Shown: piece after piece, positions 8,152 through 15,766 of the stretch | Layout: each line of letters starts with the position of its first letter | Numbering within the stretch: position 1 is the stretch's first letter | Assembly (NCBI GenBank): GCA_049792815.1 | Contig: JBARBG010000001.1 | Span: 1 to 34,835 of the forward strand | Direction of reading: 5' to 3' | DNA: 34,835 bases | Origin: DAIDKA01 sp049792815 | Lineage (GTDB): Bacteria; Pseudomonadota; Gammaproteobacteria; Steroidobacterales; Steroidobacteraceae | Program-made: the position numbers and the translations under genes | Notes under the pieces: generated by a model | The model's database searches: none | What the model was told of the DNA's origin: nothing | Seen by the model: the letters and a program-made list of their open reading frames with translations, nothing else

Positions 8152-9385
8152 GGGGTCGGCGCCCCAGATCAAGGTTGCGCACGAACCGGCACAGCGTCTG
8201 AAAGCCCATCTGCGCATCTTCCACCGTGATGCTTTCGGCGGGGTTGTGGCTGATGCCGGCGCCACAGCGCACGAATATCATCCCCGTATCGGTTACCTCC
8301 GCCATGGCCATGGCGTCGTGACCGGCGCCGCTGGGCAGGCGCTGCGGCGCAACGCCCTGGGCGGCGATGGCCGCATCGATCTGCTGCATCAGCCACGGCG
8401 CGCACGGCGCCGCAGCGGAGTCGTGCAGCAGCTCGATGCTACTGTGTATGCCGCGACGCACGCTCACCTCGGCCACGGCGGCGCGCAGGTCCTCGACCGC
8501 CTTGCGGCGCCGTGAATCCTCCGGAGCACGCACGTCAATGGTGAAGCGGCACTCTCCGGGAATGACGTTCACGGCGCCGGGACTGGCCTCGATGCGCCCC
8601 ACGGTGCCCACCAGGTGCTCTTCGCGGGCACAGCGCTGCTCCACTGCGAGGATCACCTCAGCAGCGGCGGCCAGCGCGTCCTGGCGCGCCGCCATGGGCA
8701 CGGTGCCGGCATGGCCCGCCACCCCCTGCATGCGCACCTGCAGCCGTGTGGCGCCGTTGATCGAGGTGACGCAGCCCACCGGCAGCCCGGCGCGCTCCAG
8801 CACCGGCCCCTGCTCGATGTGCAGTTCCACGTAGGCCAGCAGCTCCTCGCGGCGCCGGGCGGCGGAGGCCACCCGGTCCGGATCCAGCCCGAAATTGCGC
8901 AGGGCGGCCGCCACGGTAATGCCGTCGCGATCCGTCGCCTGCAGCACCTTGGGATCCAAAGTCCCGGCAATGGCGCGGCTGCCGAGCAGGGTCGAACCGA
9001 AGCGCACCCCTTCCTCATCGCCGAACCCCACCACCTCCAGCGCGAACGGCAGCAGGCCGGCGCCGATGTGGTGGGCGCACTCGATGGCGGTCACGACACC
9101 CAGCATCCCGTCGTAGCGGCCGGCGTCGCGCACGGTATCAAGGTGTGAACCGAGCATCAGGGCCGGCAGCCCGCGAGCCTTGCCCTCCACACGTCCGATG
9201 ATGTTGCCCATGGCATCCACGCGCGCCCGCAGGCCGGCTTCGCCCATCCAGCCGGCGACCAGCTCATTGGCGCGCCGGTGCTCGGCGGACAGGAACACAC
9301 GCGTCAGGCGTGGCGGATCACAGGTCAGCGCCGCCAGCGCCTCCAGGCGCTGCATGATCCGGGCTGCGGCCTGTGGTGCGTTCAT
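8135..9385 (-). CDS. allC: Allantoate amidohydrolase (M20 family)
   Basis: Hydrolyses allantoate to ureidoglycine, ammonia and CO2. 416 residues of the M20/carbamoylase type with all binuclear metal motifs: GSHLDTV (His81, Asp83), GRYDGMLGV (Asp92), GFGDEEGVRF (Glu124-125), ELHIEQGPVLE, and the late GISHNPAES His. The dimerisation domain has GVAGHAGTVPM. The related N-carbamoyl amino acid amidohydrolases and ureidoglycolate hydrolases share these motifs, but translation coupling with puuE (ATGA overlap, 9382-9385) makes allantoate the likely substrate. It ends inside the 3' end of the convergent PilT-family gene. Confidence 0.85.
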   Translation of the reverse strand: MNAPQAAARIMQRLEALAALTCDPPRLTRVFLSAEHRRANELVAGWMGEAGLRARVDAMGNIIGRVEGKARGLPALMLGSHLDTVRDAGRYDGMLGVVTAIECAHHIGAGLLPFALEVVGFGDEEGVRFGSTLLGSRAIAGTLDPKVLQATDRDGITVAAALRNFGLDPDRVASAARRREELLAYVELHIEQGPVLERAGLPVGCVTSINGATRLQVRMQGVAGHAGTVPMAARQDALAAAAEVILAVEQRCAREEHLVGTVGRIEASPGAVNVIPGECRFTIDVRAPEDSRRRKAVEDLRAAVAEVSVRRGIHSSIELLHDSAAAPCAPWLMQQIDAAIAAQGVAPQRLPSGAGHDAMAMAEVTDTGMIFVRCGAGISHNPAESITVEDAQMGFQTLCRFVRNLDLGRRPLSPGP

Positions 9386-10293
9386 GCGGGTGGGTGGTGT
9401 TCGATCCAGTGGCGCGCGATGTCGATGCGGCGGCAGAACCAGACATCGCGCTGGGCCCGCATGTGTGCGAACAGCCGCCGCAGGGCGACGCTGCGTCCCG
9501 GCCGGCCGATCAGACGGGTGTGCAAGCCGATGGACATCATCTTGGGCGCCGTCGCCCCTTCGGCGTACAGCGCATCAAAGGCGTCGCGCGCGTAAATGAA
9601 GAAGTCCTCACCCTGGTTGAAGCCCTGCGCAGTACCGAACTTCATGTCATTCACGTCCAGCGTGTACGGCACCACCAGATGATTGCGCCCGGATTGCTTC
9701 ACCCAGTACGGCAGGTCATCGTTGTAGGCATCGGCGTCGTACAGGAAGCCGCCCTCCTCGACCACCAGCCGGCGGGTATTGGGACTGAGGCGCCCGCAGT
9801 ACCAGCCCAGGGGGCGCGACCCCGTGACCCGTGTCAGCACTTCAACGGCGCGCCGCATGTCGGCCCGCTCCTCATCCTCGGGCACATTCTGATAGTCGAT
9901 CCAGCGCCAGCCGTGACTGGCGATCTCATGCCCAAGGCCCACCAGCTCCCGCGCCAGCGCCGGGTGACGCTCGAGCGCCATGGCCACGGCGAAAATGGTC
10001 AGCGGGATGCCGAATTCCTGCGCCAGGCGCAACACCCGCCACACTCCGGCACGGCTGCCGTACTCATAAACGGACTCCACCTGCAGGTTGCGCGCGTGGG
10101 CGAGCGGCGCTGTGCCCACGACTTCATGCAGATAGCTCTCCGCGTGAACATCGCCATGCAGGATGCTGGCCTCGCCGCCCTCCTCGTAATTGAGGACGAA
10201 CTGCACGGCGATGCGTGCGTTCTGTGGCCACCGCGGGTCCGGGGGCTGTGCACCGTAACCGATCAGGTCCCGGGGATAGTCGTCTGCGGCCAT
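9382..10293 (-). CDS. puuE: Allantoinase PuuE (polysaccharide deacetylase fold)
   Basis: Opens the allantoin ring to allantoate. 303 residues; starts MAADDYPRDLIGYG, the standard PuuE N-terminus, so the ATG at 10293 is preferred over upstream in-frame codons. Family segments are plain: FVLNYEEGGEASILHGD, YEYGSRAGVWR, GHEIASHGWRWIDYQ, WYCGRLSPNTRRL and YDADAYNDDLPYW. PuuE is a NodB-fold enzyme unrelated to the zinc amidohydrolase AllB. It is the first gene of a two-gene operon with allC. TAAACT on the minus strand (10304-10299) lies 5 bases before the ATG, predicting a leaderless or nearly leaderless mRNA. Confidence 0.92.
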   Translation of the reverse strand: MAADDYPRDLIGYGAQPPDPRWPQNARIAVQFVLNYEEGGEASILHGDVHAESYLHEVVGTAPLAHARNLQVESVYEYGSRAGVWRVLRLAQEFGIPLTIFAVAMALERHPALARELVGLGHEIASHGWRWIDYQNVPEDEERADMRRAVEVLTRVTGSRPLGWYCGRLSPNTRRLVVEEGGFLYDADAYNDDLPYWVKQSGRNHLVVPYTLDVNDMKFGTAQGFNQGEDFFIYARDAFDALYAEGATAPKMMSIGLHTRLIGRPGRSVALRRLFAHMRAQRDVWFCRRIDIARHWIEHHPPA

Positions 10294-10298
10294 GAGGC

Positions 10299-10332
10299 AG
10301 TTTAACCAAAGCACCACGATCGTCGATACAAT
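10299..10332. promoter_or_regulatory. Divergent puuE / M20 promoter region
   Basis: Within the 47-base gap, TACAAT (10327-10332, plus) lies 8 bases before the M20 ATG at 10341. TAAACT (10304-10299, minus, within TTGGTTAAACT) lies 5 bases before the puuE ATG at 10293. Both fit leaderless transcription. The plus -10 read backward is TTGTAT, a possible minus -35 with a long 22-base spacer, so the two promoters may overlap. Confidence 0.35.
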
Positions 10333-10340
10333 CGCCGAAC

Positions 10341-11567
10341 ATGATTGCAAAAGCCAAACTCGCCGCGCTCATCGATGCCAGCTTCCCCGAACAGGTGCAA
10401 TTCCTGGCCGAACTGGTGCGGGTGCCCTCGGATAATCCTCCGGGGGACTGCGCGCCGCATGCGCGGCGCACCGCTGAGCTGCTGGAGGGACTGGGGTTCA
10501 CGGTCGAGCGCTTTGCGGTCCCCGACGCCGACGTACGGGCCCATGGCATGGTCAGCGTCACCAACCTTGTGGTGCGCCACCGCTTTGGCGAAGGACCCAC
10601 CATTGCGCTCAATGCTCATGGCGATGTGGTGCAACCCGGCGAAGGCTGGACCACGGATCCGTATGGCGCGCAAATCCGCGACGGCGTGATGTATGGGCGC
10701 GGCGTCGCCGTCTCCAAGTCCGACATCGCCACTTACGCCTATGCGCTGCGGGCACTGCAGCTGAGCGGCGCGGCCTTGCACGGCAGCGTCGAATTGCACA
10801 TCACCTATGATGAGGAAGCCGGCGGGCTGGTCGGACCCGCGTGGCTGCTGGCGCAGGGCATCTCCAGGCCCGACTACGCCATCAGCGCGGGCTTCAGCTA
10901 CAGCGTCGTGGTCGCCCACAATGGCTGCCTGCACCTGGAAGTGCGCATCGAGGGCCGTTCCGCGCATGCCGCGCGGCCGGATACCGGTGTCGATGCGCTG
11001 GAGGCGGCGACGCAGGTTCTGGGTGCCTTGTACGAGCTGCGCAAGACCTACGCCGGCACGCACTCGAAAATCCCCGGCATTGACCACCCGACGCTGGTCG
11101 TGGGTCTGATCAAGGGCGGCATCAATACCAACGTGGTGCCCGATGTGGTGACGCTGCGCATCGACCGGCGCATCATTCCTGAGGAGTCGCCCGAGGTGGT
11201 CGAGGCCGACCTGACCCGGTGGCTGCAGCAGCAGGGCCGCGCCCTGCCCGGCATCCGCTTGCACGTTCGCCGCATCCTTCTGGCGCGCCCCTTCGTTGCC
11301 GTTCCGGGGCAGGAAAAGCTGGTGGCGGCGCTGCAGCGTCATGCACGGGAGGTGCTGGGCGAGGATGTTCCGACCAATGGCGTGCCCATCTACACCGATG
11401 CGCGCCTGTACACCGAGCGCGGCATTCCGACGGTGCTGTACGGCGCCGGCCCGCGCAGCCTGCTGGAAGCCAACGGCCATCGCGCCGATGAAAAGCTGGT
11501 GCTGGAAGACCTGCGCAAGGCCACGCAGGTGGTCGCGTTGGCGGTCGCCGATCTGCTTGCGCCCTAG
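10341..11567 (+). CDS. M20 family metallohydrolase, ArgE/DapE-like, substrate unknown
   Basis: 408 residues with the M20 layout: NAHGDVVQPGEGW (His93, Asp95), TYDEEAGG (Glu158-159), dimerisation lid EGRSAHAARPDTG (His209), and a late LEANGHRADE His. The segment that normally supplies the metal-bridging Asp (family GRGxxDMKG) reads GRGVAVSKSD here: the Asp position is Val, with an Asp four residues later. This may mark a subfamily with a different metal site. Divergent from puuE-allC and inside the purine locus, it could act on a ureido or carbamoyl intermediate, for example the step after AllC. A peptidase role is equally possible. Its stop codon shares CTAG with the permease gene. Confidence 0.85.
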   Translation: MIAKAKLAALIDASFPEQVQFLAELVRVPSDNPPGDCAPHARRTAELLEGLGFTVERFAVPDADVRAHGMVSVTNLVVRHRFGEGPTIALNAHGDVVQPGEGWTTDPYGAQIRDGVMYGRGVAVSKSDIATYAYALRALQLSGAALHGSVELHITYDEEAGGLVGPAWLLAQGISRPDYAISAGFSYSVVVAHNGCLHLEVRIEGRSAHAARPDTGVDALEAATQVLGALYELRKTYAGTHSKIPGIDHPTLVVGLIKGGINTNVVPDVVTLRIDRRIIPEESPEVVEADLTRWLQQQGRALPGIRLHVRRILLARPFVAVPGQEKLVAALQRHAREVLGEDVPTNGVPIYTDARLYTERGIPTVLYGAGPRSLLEANGHRADEKLVLEDLRKATQVVALAVADLLAP

Positions 11568-12874
11568 GCCAGGTAGACGAACCGGACCACGCACAACGCG
11601 GCAAGCAGGAATACCAGCCAGTCGGACAATTTTGCCTGCCCACGGATCAATTTGAGGACGGCGTAGCTGGTGATGCCGAAGGCCAGGCCGTTGGTGATGG
11701 AGTAGCTGAGCGGGGTGATGACCACGGTGAGAAAGGCCGGAATGGCCTGGCCCGGATCCGACCATTCGATTTCCGCCAGCGCGCCCATCATCAGCGCGCC
11801 CACCAGCACCAGCGCCGGCGCCGTCGCCGCCACCGGAATGGCCTGCACGACCGGCGCAATGATCAGGGTCGCCAGGAACAGAATACCGACGACCACACTG
11901 GTGAGGCCGGTGCGCCCGCCGGCCGCCACGCCCGCCGCACTCTCAATGTAGCTGGTCACCGGGCTGGTGCCCGCCAGCGCGCCCACGAACATCGAAGCCG
12001 AGTCGGCCGCCAGGATACGGTTCAGGCGCGCAATGGTGCCATCGGGCGCCACCAGGCCGGCGCGCCGCGTCACTGCCACCAGCGTGCCGACATTGTCGAA
12101 CATGTCGACAAAGAGGAACACGAAGATGATCTCGATCACCGACAGGCCGACCCCGCCCTTGAGGTTCAGCGCCGCGGGGATGTCGAGTTTGAAGGCAGTC
12201 CCTGCCAGGTCATGCAGATTGAAGTGTCCGGGCGTGAAGTGCGCGAGCCCCACCATCCAGGCCACCACCGCCGTGGCCACGATGCCGATCAGCATGTAGC
12301 CGCGCACACCGAGGGTCTGCAGCGCGGCGATGATCAGCAGGCCCAGCAGCGACACCGCCGCCGTCGGAGTCGTCAGATGACCCAGGGCGACCGTGGTGCC
12401 CGGATCGGCGATAATGATGCCGGCATCCTTCAAGCCGATGAAGGCGATGAACAGGCCGATGCCGCCACCGACGGCGGAAAACAGCGAACGCGGCAGCGAA
12501 CTGATGATGACCTTGCGCACCCCCGCCGCGGTCAGCAGCGCAAAGGCGCAACCGGACAGAAACACGCAGCCCAGCGCCGTCTGCCACGGGATGCCCATGC
12601 CCTTGACCACGGTGTAGGTGAAATAGGCGTTAAGCCCCATACCCGGCGCCAGGGCCAGCGGATAATTGGACAGCAGGCCCATCAGGATGCAACCAAAACC
12701 CGCCGCCACGCAGGTGGCCACGGCGACTCCGGCAATGGGCATGCCCGCATCGCCCAGTATCAGTGGATTGACCACGACGATGTACGCCATGGTGATGAAG
12801 GTGGTGAATCCTGCGAGGATCTCGGTACGCACCGAGGTTCCGCGCTCAGTAAGACCAAACAGACGCTGCAGCAT
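11564..12874 (-). CDS. NCS2/AzgA-type purine base permease
   Basis: Inner-membrane proton symporter for hypoxanthine, guanine, adenine or xanthine. 436 residues with 12-14 hydrophobic spans. Family signatures: the N-terminal RTEILAGFTTFITMAYIVVVNP, the substrate helix ALAPGMGLNAYFTYTVV, VDMFDNVGTLVAV, and AGTSPVTSYIESAAGVAAGGRTGLT, all as in AzgA/PbuG proteins. An upstream in-frame TTG at 12913 would add 13 unsupported residues; ATG at 12874 has AAAGGA 10 bases before it. It is the last gene of the uraH-xdhABC-puuD-uraD run. By similarity, adenine/guanine/hypoxanthine are likelier than xanthine/urate, which use the other NCS2 branch. Confidence 0.9.
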   Translation of the reverse strand: MLQRLFGLTERGTSVRTEILAGFTTFITMAYIVVVNPLILGDAGMPIAGVAVATCVAAGFGCILMGLLSNYPLALAPGMGLNAYFTYTVVKGMGIPWQTALGCVFLSGCAFALLTAAGVRKVIISSLPRSLFSAVGGGIGLFIAFIGLKDAGIIIADPGTTVALGHLTTPTAAVSLLGLLIIAALQTLGVRGYMLIGIVATAVVAWMVGLAHFTPGHFNLHDLAGTAFKLDIPAALNLKGGVGLSVIEIIFVFLFVDMFDNVGTLVAVTRRAGLVAPDGTIARLNRILAADSASMFVGALAGTSPVTSYIESAAGVAAGGRTGLTSVVVGILFLATLIIAPVVQAIPVAATAPALVLVGALMMGALAEIEWSDPGQAIPAFLTVVITPLSYSITNGLAFGITSYAVLKLIRGQAKLSDWLVFLLAALCVVRFVYLA

Positions 12875-12884
12875 TGAGCGTTGA

Positions 12885-12890
12885 TCCTTT
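12885..12890 (-). promoter_or_regulatory. Ribosome binding site of the NCS2 permease (decides the start)
   Basis: AAAGGA on the minus strand, 10 bases before the ATG at 12874. It argues against the longer frame from the TTG at 12913. Confidence 0.55.
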
Positions 12891-12913
12891 AGATACTGTC
12901 CTGAATCTACCAA

Positions 12914-13453
12914 TTACTGCGCCGTCTGTGCGGCAGAATCCGGCGCCGCCATGATGGCATCGTTCAGCCTGAAGCCCGCGATGCTATAGATTTGCTGCAA
13001 TGCCATGGCATGCTCGGCGGCCACATCGTTGTCCAGCCGCTGGCGCATTGCGCCGAGAATCGACTCGGGCGTGTGGCCGCGAACGGCGAGAATGAACGGC
13101 ATGGCGAAGCGCGCCATATACAGCTCGTTCAGTTGCAGCAGTTCGGCAAATTCCGCATCGCTGCAGGCATCCAGTCCCGCCCGGCTCTGCTCCCGTGCCG
13201 AGGCCTGCGTCAGCTGGGCCCGCTGGCGGCCACGGGCGCCGAGTTTGGGATGCGCCAGAATCAGCGTGTCCCGTTCCGCGACGCTGGCCTGCGCCACCTG
13301 CCGGCACATGGCCTGGTGCAAGGCTTCACGGTCGCGGAACGGGCGCAAGGCCGCCGCGCGCTGCGCCACCCACGGGGAATGCTCGAATATCGAGCCCAGC
13401 GCGGCGGTGAACTCCTGCACCGGCATGGCATTGAGTGCCTCAATGGTGAGCAT
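12914..13453 (-). CDS. uraD: 2-oxo-4-hydroxy-4-carboxy-5-ureidoimidazoline (OHCU) decarboxylase
   Basis: Third urate-degradation step: stereospecific decarboxylation of OHCU to (S)-allantoin. 179 residues, all-helical family. Visible: FEHSPWVAQRAA (about residues 23-34), the catalytic-His motif LAHPKLGAR, EQSRAGLD, and the signature LNELYMARFAMPFILAVRGHTPESIL. The C-terminus is about 10 residues longer than usual. ATG at 13453 has AGGAG 8 bases upstream (13466-13462). The gene follows puuD by 4 bases and precedes the permease by 39 bases. Confidence 0.92.
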   Translation of the reverse strand: MLTIEALNAMPVQEFTAALGSIFEHSPWVAQRAAALRPFRDREALHQAMCRQVAQASVAERDTLILAHPKLGARGRQRAQLTQASAREQSRAGLDACSDAEFAELLQLNELYMARFAMPFILAVRGHTPESILGAMRQRLDNDVAAEHAMALQQIYSIAGFRLNDAIMAAPDSAAQTAQ

Positions 13454-13457
13454 GTAC

Positions 13458-14657
13458 CTAGCTCCTCGCGCCTTGTAGCAGCCACTTGAGCAGTCGCGCC
13501 CGCTCCTCATCGGTCATGCCCGTCACATTCCCCAGCGGCATGGTGCGCAGGGTCAGTTGCTTGGCCATGTCGTCCCGATGCGTGCGCACCTGCTCCGGCG
13601 AATTCAGCACAATGTTATTGGGCGGCGCACTGAAGCCGGGCTGCGTGGGGCTGCGCGAGTGGCAGGGCACGCAGCGCCGCTCCAGGATGCTCTGCGCCTG
13701 CGCAGCGGTTACCGGCCCGGCAAGTCCCGGGGCCGCTGCGTCCGGATACAGCCCGATGATGACGATGACCAGGGCCAGTATGCCCAAGAACAGCAGCAGC
13801 AGCGATGCGAATCCCTGCCGCCCCTCGGGCTTGTGCCGGGCCACGAACCAGGCGCGGATGCACACTCCGGCGAAACTCAGGGCGATGAGCACCAGATAGT
13901 TGAAGTGCGCCCCGTAGGTCATCGCGAAGTGGTTGCTGATCATCACGAACAGCACCGGCAAGGTGAAATAGGTGTTGTGCACCGAACGCTGCTTGCCGCG
14001 CAGCCCCGGCGCGGGATCCGCTGCGCGGCCCTGCTGGCGCGCCAGTACCAGCTCGCGCTGGCCAGGGATGATCACGAAGAACACGTTGGCAACCATGATG
14101 GTGCCGAGCGCCGCGCCGAACATGATGAAGGCGCCGCGGCCACTGAACAGCGCGCACAGTCCCCAGGCCAGCAGACACGCCAGCAACGCGACGGCGATTC
14201 CCAGCTTGCGAGTGCTGCGCCCGAATGCTGACCGGCACAGTGCGTCGTACACCAGCCAGCTGCCGATCAGGAACCCCAGGGCAATGGCCACCGCCGCGCC
14301 CTGGGACAACATCCGCACCGCAGGATCGATCAGGTAGGTGTCGGCCTGCAGGAAGTACAGCAGGCCCAGCAGCGCCATGCCCGACAGCCAGGTGCTGTAG
14401 GCCTCCCAGTAGAACCAGTGCAGGGTGCGCGGCAGCACCGCAGGCGCCACCTGGTACTTGCGCGCCCGGTAGAAGCCACCGCCATGCACCGCCCAGAGTT
14501 CGCCCGCGACGCCTGGCTCACCATCAGGGTGCTCGGGTTCCTGAAGATGATTGTCCAGCCATACAAAGTAGAACGAGGAGCCGATCCATGCGATGCCGGT
14601 GACGATGTGTACCCAACGGATCAGCAGGTTCCCCCAATCCAGCAAATATCCGCTCAC
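13458..14657 (-). CDS. puuD: Urate oxidase PuuD, membrane protein with C-terminal cytochrome c domain
   Basis: Oxidises urate to 5-hydroxyisourate and passes electrons to the respiratory chain rather than to O2 directly, as described for this family. 399 residues: an N-terminal membrane part with about 8 hydrophobic segments (RWVHIVTGIAWIGSSFYFVWLD opens it, with the WAVHGGGFYRARKY loop at about 55-68) and a cytochrome c tail with CVPCH (329-333) and a likely Met axial ligand in TMPLGN (Met373). The tail faces the periplasm. The start is GTG, overlapping the xdhC stop as GTGA (14654-14657). It replaces the cofactor-free uricase of other organisms. Confidence 0.93.
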   Translation of the reverse strand: MSGYLLDWGNLLIRWVHIVTGIAWIGSSFYFVWLDNHLQEPEHPDGEPGVAGELWAVHGGGFYRARKYQVAPAVLPRTLHWFYWEAYSTWLSGMALLGLLYFLQADTYLIDPAVRMLSQGAAVAIALGFLIGSWLVYDALCRSAFGRSTRKLGIAVALLACLLAWGLCALFSGRGAFIMFGAALGTIMVANVFFVIIPGQRELVLARQQGRAADPAPGLRGKQRSVHNTYFTLPVLFVMISNHFAMTYGAHFNYLVLIALSFAGVCIRAWFVARHKPEGRQGFASLLLLFLGILALVIVIIGLYPDAAAPGLAGPVTAAQAQSILERRCVPCHSRSPTQPGFSAPPNNIVLNSPEQVRTHRDDMAKQLTLRTMPLGNVTGMTDEERARLLKWLLQGARS

Positions 14658-15766
14658 GTCTCGGTCACCACCGTTCCTTCGGTCTCATTGTGGCGACCGC
14701 ACTGTCCGCAGTCCTCCATGCAGGGGGCCGCCGGCCCAGTGCCCGCCGCAGCGGCTGGCGCCTCGGCGGCCGGCTGCGAGAGTTTCTGCATCAGTTGCGC
14801 GGCGATTGCCACGGCGATGGCCGCCGGCCACTTGCTGCTGATCCCCGTCACACCAATCGGGCAGACCAGCTGGGCAATGGTCGGTGCGCGAAATCCGTCG
14901 CGCCGCAGGCGCGATCGGAAGCGGGCGCTCTTGCTGTGCGAGCCGATCAGTCCCAGCCAGGCCGCATCCGCGCGCAGCAGCACGGCGCGGCACAGCTCAT
15001 AGTCGAGCGCATGATCATGTGTCATCACCACGAAGTGAGTGCCCGGCGCCGCGTCGGCCACGGCTCTGACCAGGTCCGGCGCGGACCGCACCCGGGAATA
15101 CTCGGCCGCCGCCGCCGGGATCTGCCCGGGCCGCGAATCCTGCCACAGCAGCCGCAGGGGCAGCTGCACCAGCATGGCGGCGAGCGCCTGACCCACATGC
15201 CCCGCGCCGTACAACCACACCGCAGGGTACTCCTCGTCCAGGCGCTCGACGAAGGTGATCTCCCCGTGTGCGCTGAGCACCTGCGGGGTGGCGCGGTGAC
15301 GCGGCAGAGACAGCAACGCCGCCACAGTCGCCTCGGCCGCGACACCGCTCGTGAGAGTGTGGCGCACCCCTTGAGCCGAGGCTGCCGTCGACAACACCAT
15401 CGGGCCCTGTGCCACGCACGGTTCGAGGGACCGCAGCTGCGCCAGGCTTTGCTGCGTAAAACACTCCAGCCACACGGCGATGACCCCGCCGCAACATTGA
15501 CCCAGATCGACGCCCAGCACCCGATTCATGAGTTGCGCGCTAGGCGTGCCCCGCTGCAGCATTTCCCGGGCCGCCGCGAGCACTTCCCATTCCAGGCGAC
15601 CGCCGCCGATGGTTCCGGTCAATCCCAGCGCGTCCACCAGCATGTAGGCGCCGGGCTCACGCGGCGTGGAGCCTTGTACCTGGGCCACTACCACCCGCAC
15701 CACCGCCGGCGCCTGTGACAGCCTTTCGATCACGGTCGGCACCCAGCTTTTAGGACCGGCCGTCAT
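14654..15766 (-). CDS. xdhC: XdhC-family molybdenum cofactor insertion protein
   Basis: Chaperone that binds the molybdenum cofactor, promotes its sulfuration and loads it into XdhB. 370 residues: N-terminal CoxI/XdhC domain (RVVVAQVQGSTPREPGAYMLV, TIGGGRLEWEV, LGQCCGGVIAVWLE with the conserved Cys pair) and a C-terminal Rossmann-like domain (VWLYGAGHVGQALAAML, VMTHDHALDYEL, LIGSHSKSARFRSRL, CPIGVTGISSKWPAAIAVAIAAQL). A tail of about 40 residues follows: an Ala/Pro-rich spacer and CMEDCGQC. That cysteine cluster is not part of the XdhC core as I know it. ATG at 15766 overlaps the xdhB stop (ATGA). Confidence 0.92.
   Translation of the reverse strand: MTAGPKSWVPTVIERLSQAPAVVRVVVAQVQGSTPREPGAYMLVDALGLTGTIGGGRLEWEVLAAAREMLQRGTPSAQLMNRVLGVDLGQCCGGVIAVWLECFTQQSLAQLRSLEPCVAQGPMVLSTAASAQGVRHTLTSGVAAEATVAALLSLPRHRATPQVLSAHGEITFVERLDEEYPAVWLYGAGHVGQALAAMLVQLPLRLLWQDSRPGQIPAAAAEYSRVRSAPDLVRAVADAAPGTHFVVMTHDHALDYELCRAVLLRADAAWLGLIGSHSKSARFRSRLRRDGFRAPTIAQLVCPIGVTGISSKWPAAIAVAIAAQLMQKLSQPAAEAPAAAAGTGPAAPCMEDCGQCGRHNETEGTVVTET

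Noticed and set aside
10302..11765. A long open frame on the minus strand across the M20 gene and the end of the permease gene
   Set aside because: It overlaps two genes with clear family motifs, crosses their shared stop region and shows no domain; a composition artefact.
12212..12877. Open plus-strand frame opposite the NCS2 permease
   Set aside because: The product is a polar Gln/His/Arg-rich string, the reverse image of a membrane protein gene.
13458..14657. Fusion of a urate oxidase with cytochrome c as a novelty
   Set aside because: This is the normal architecture of PuuD-family enzymes.
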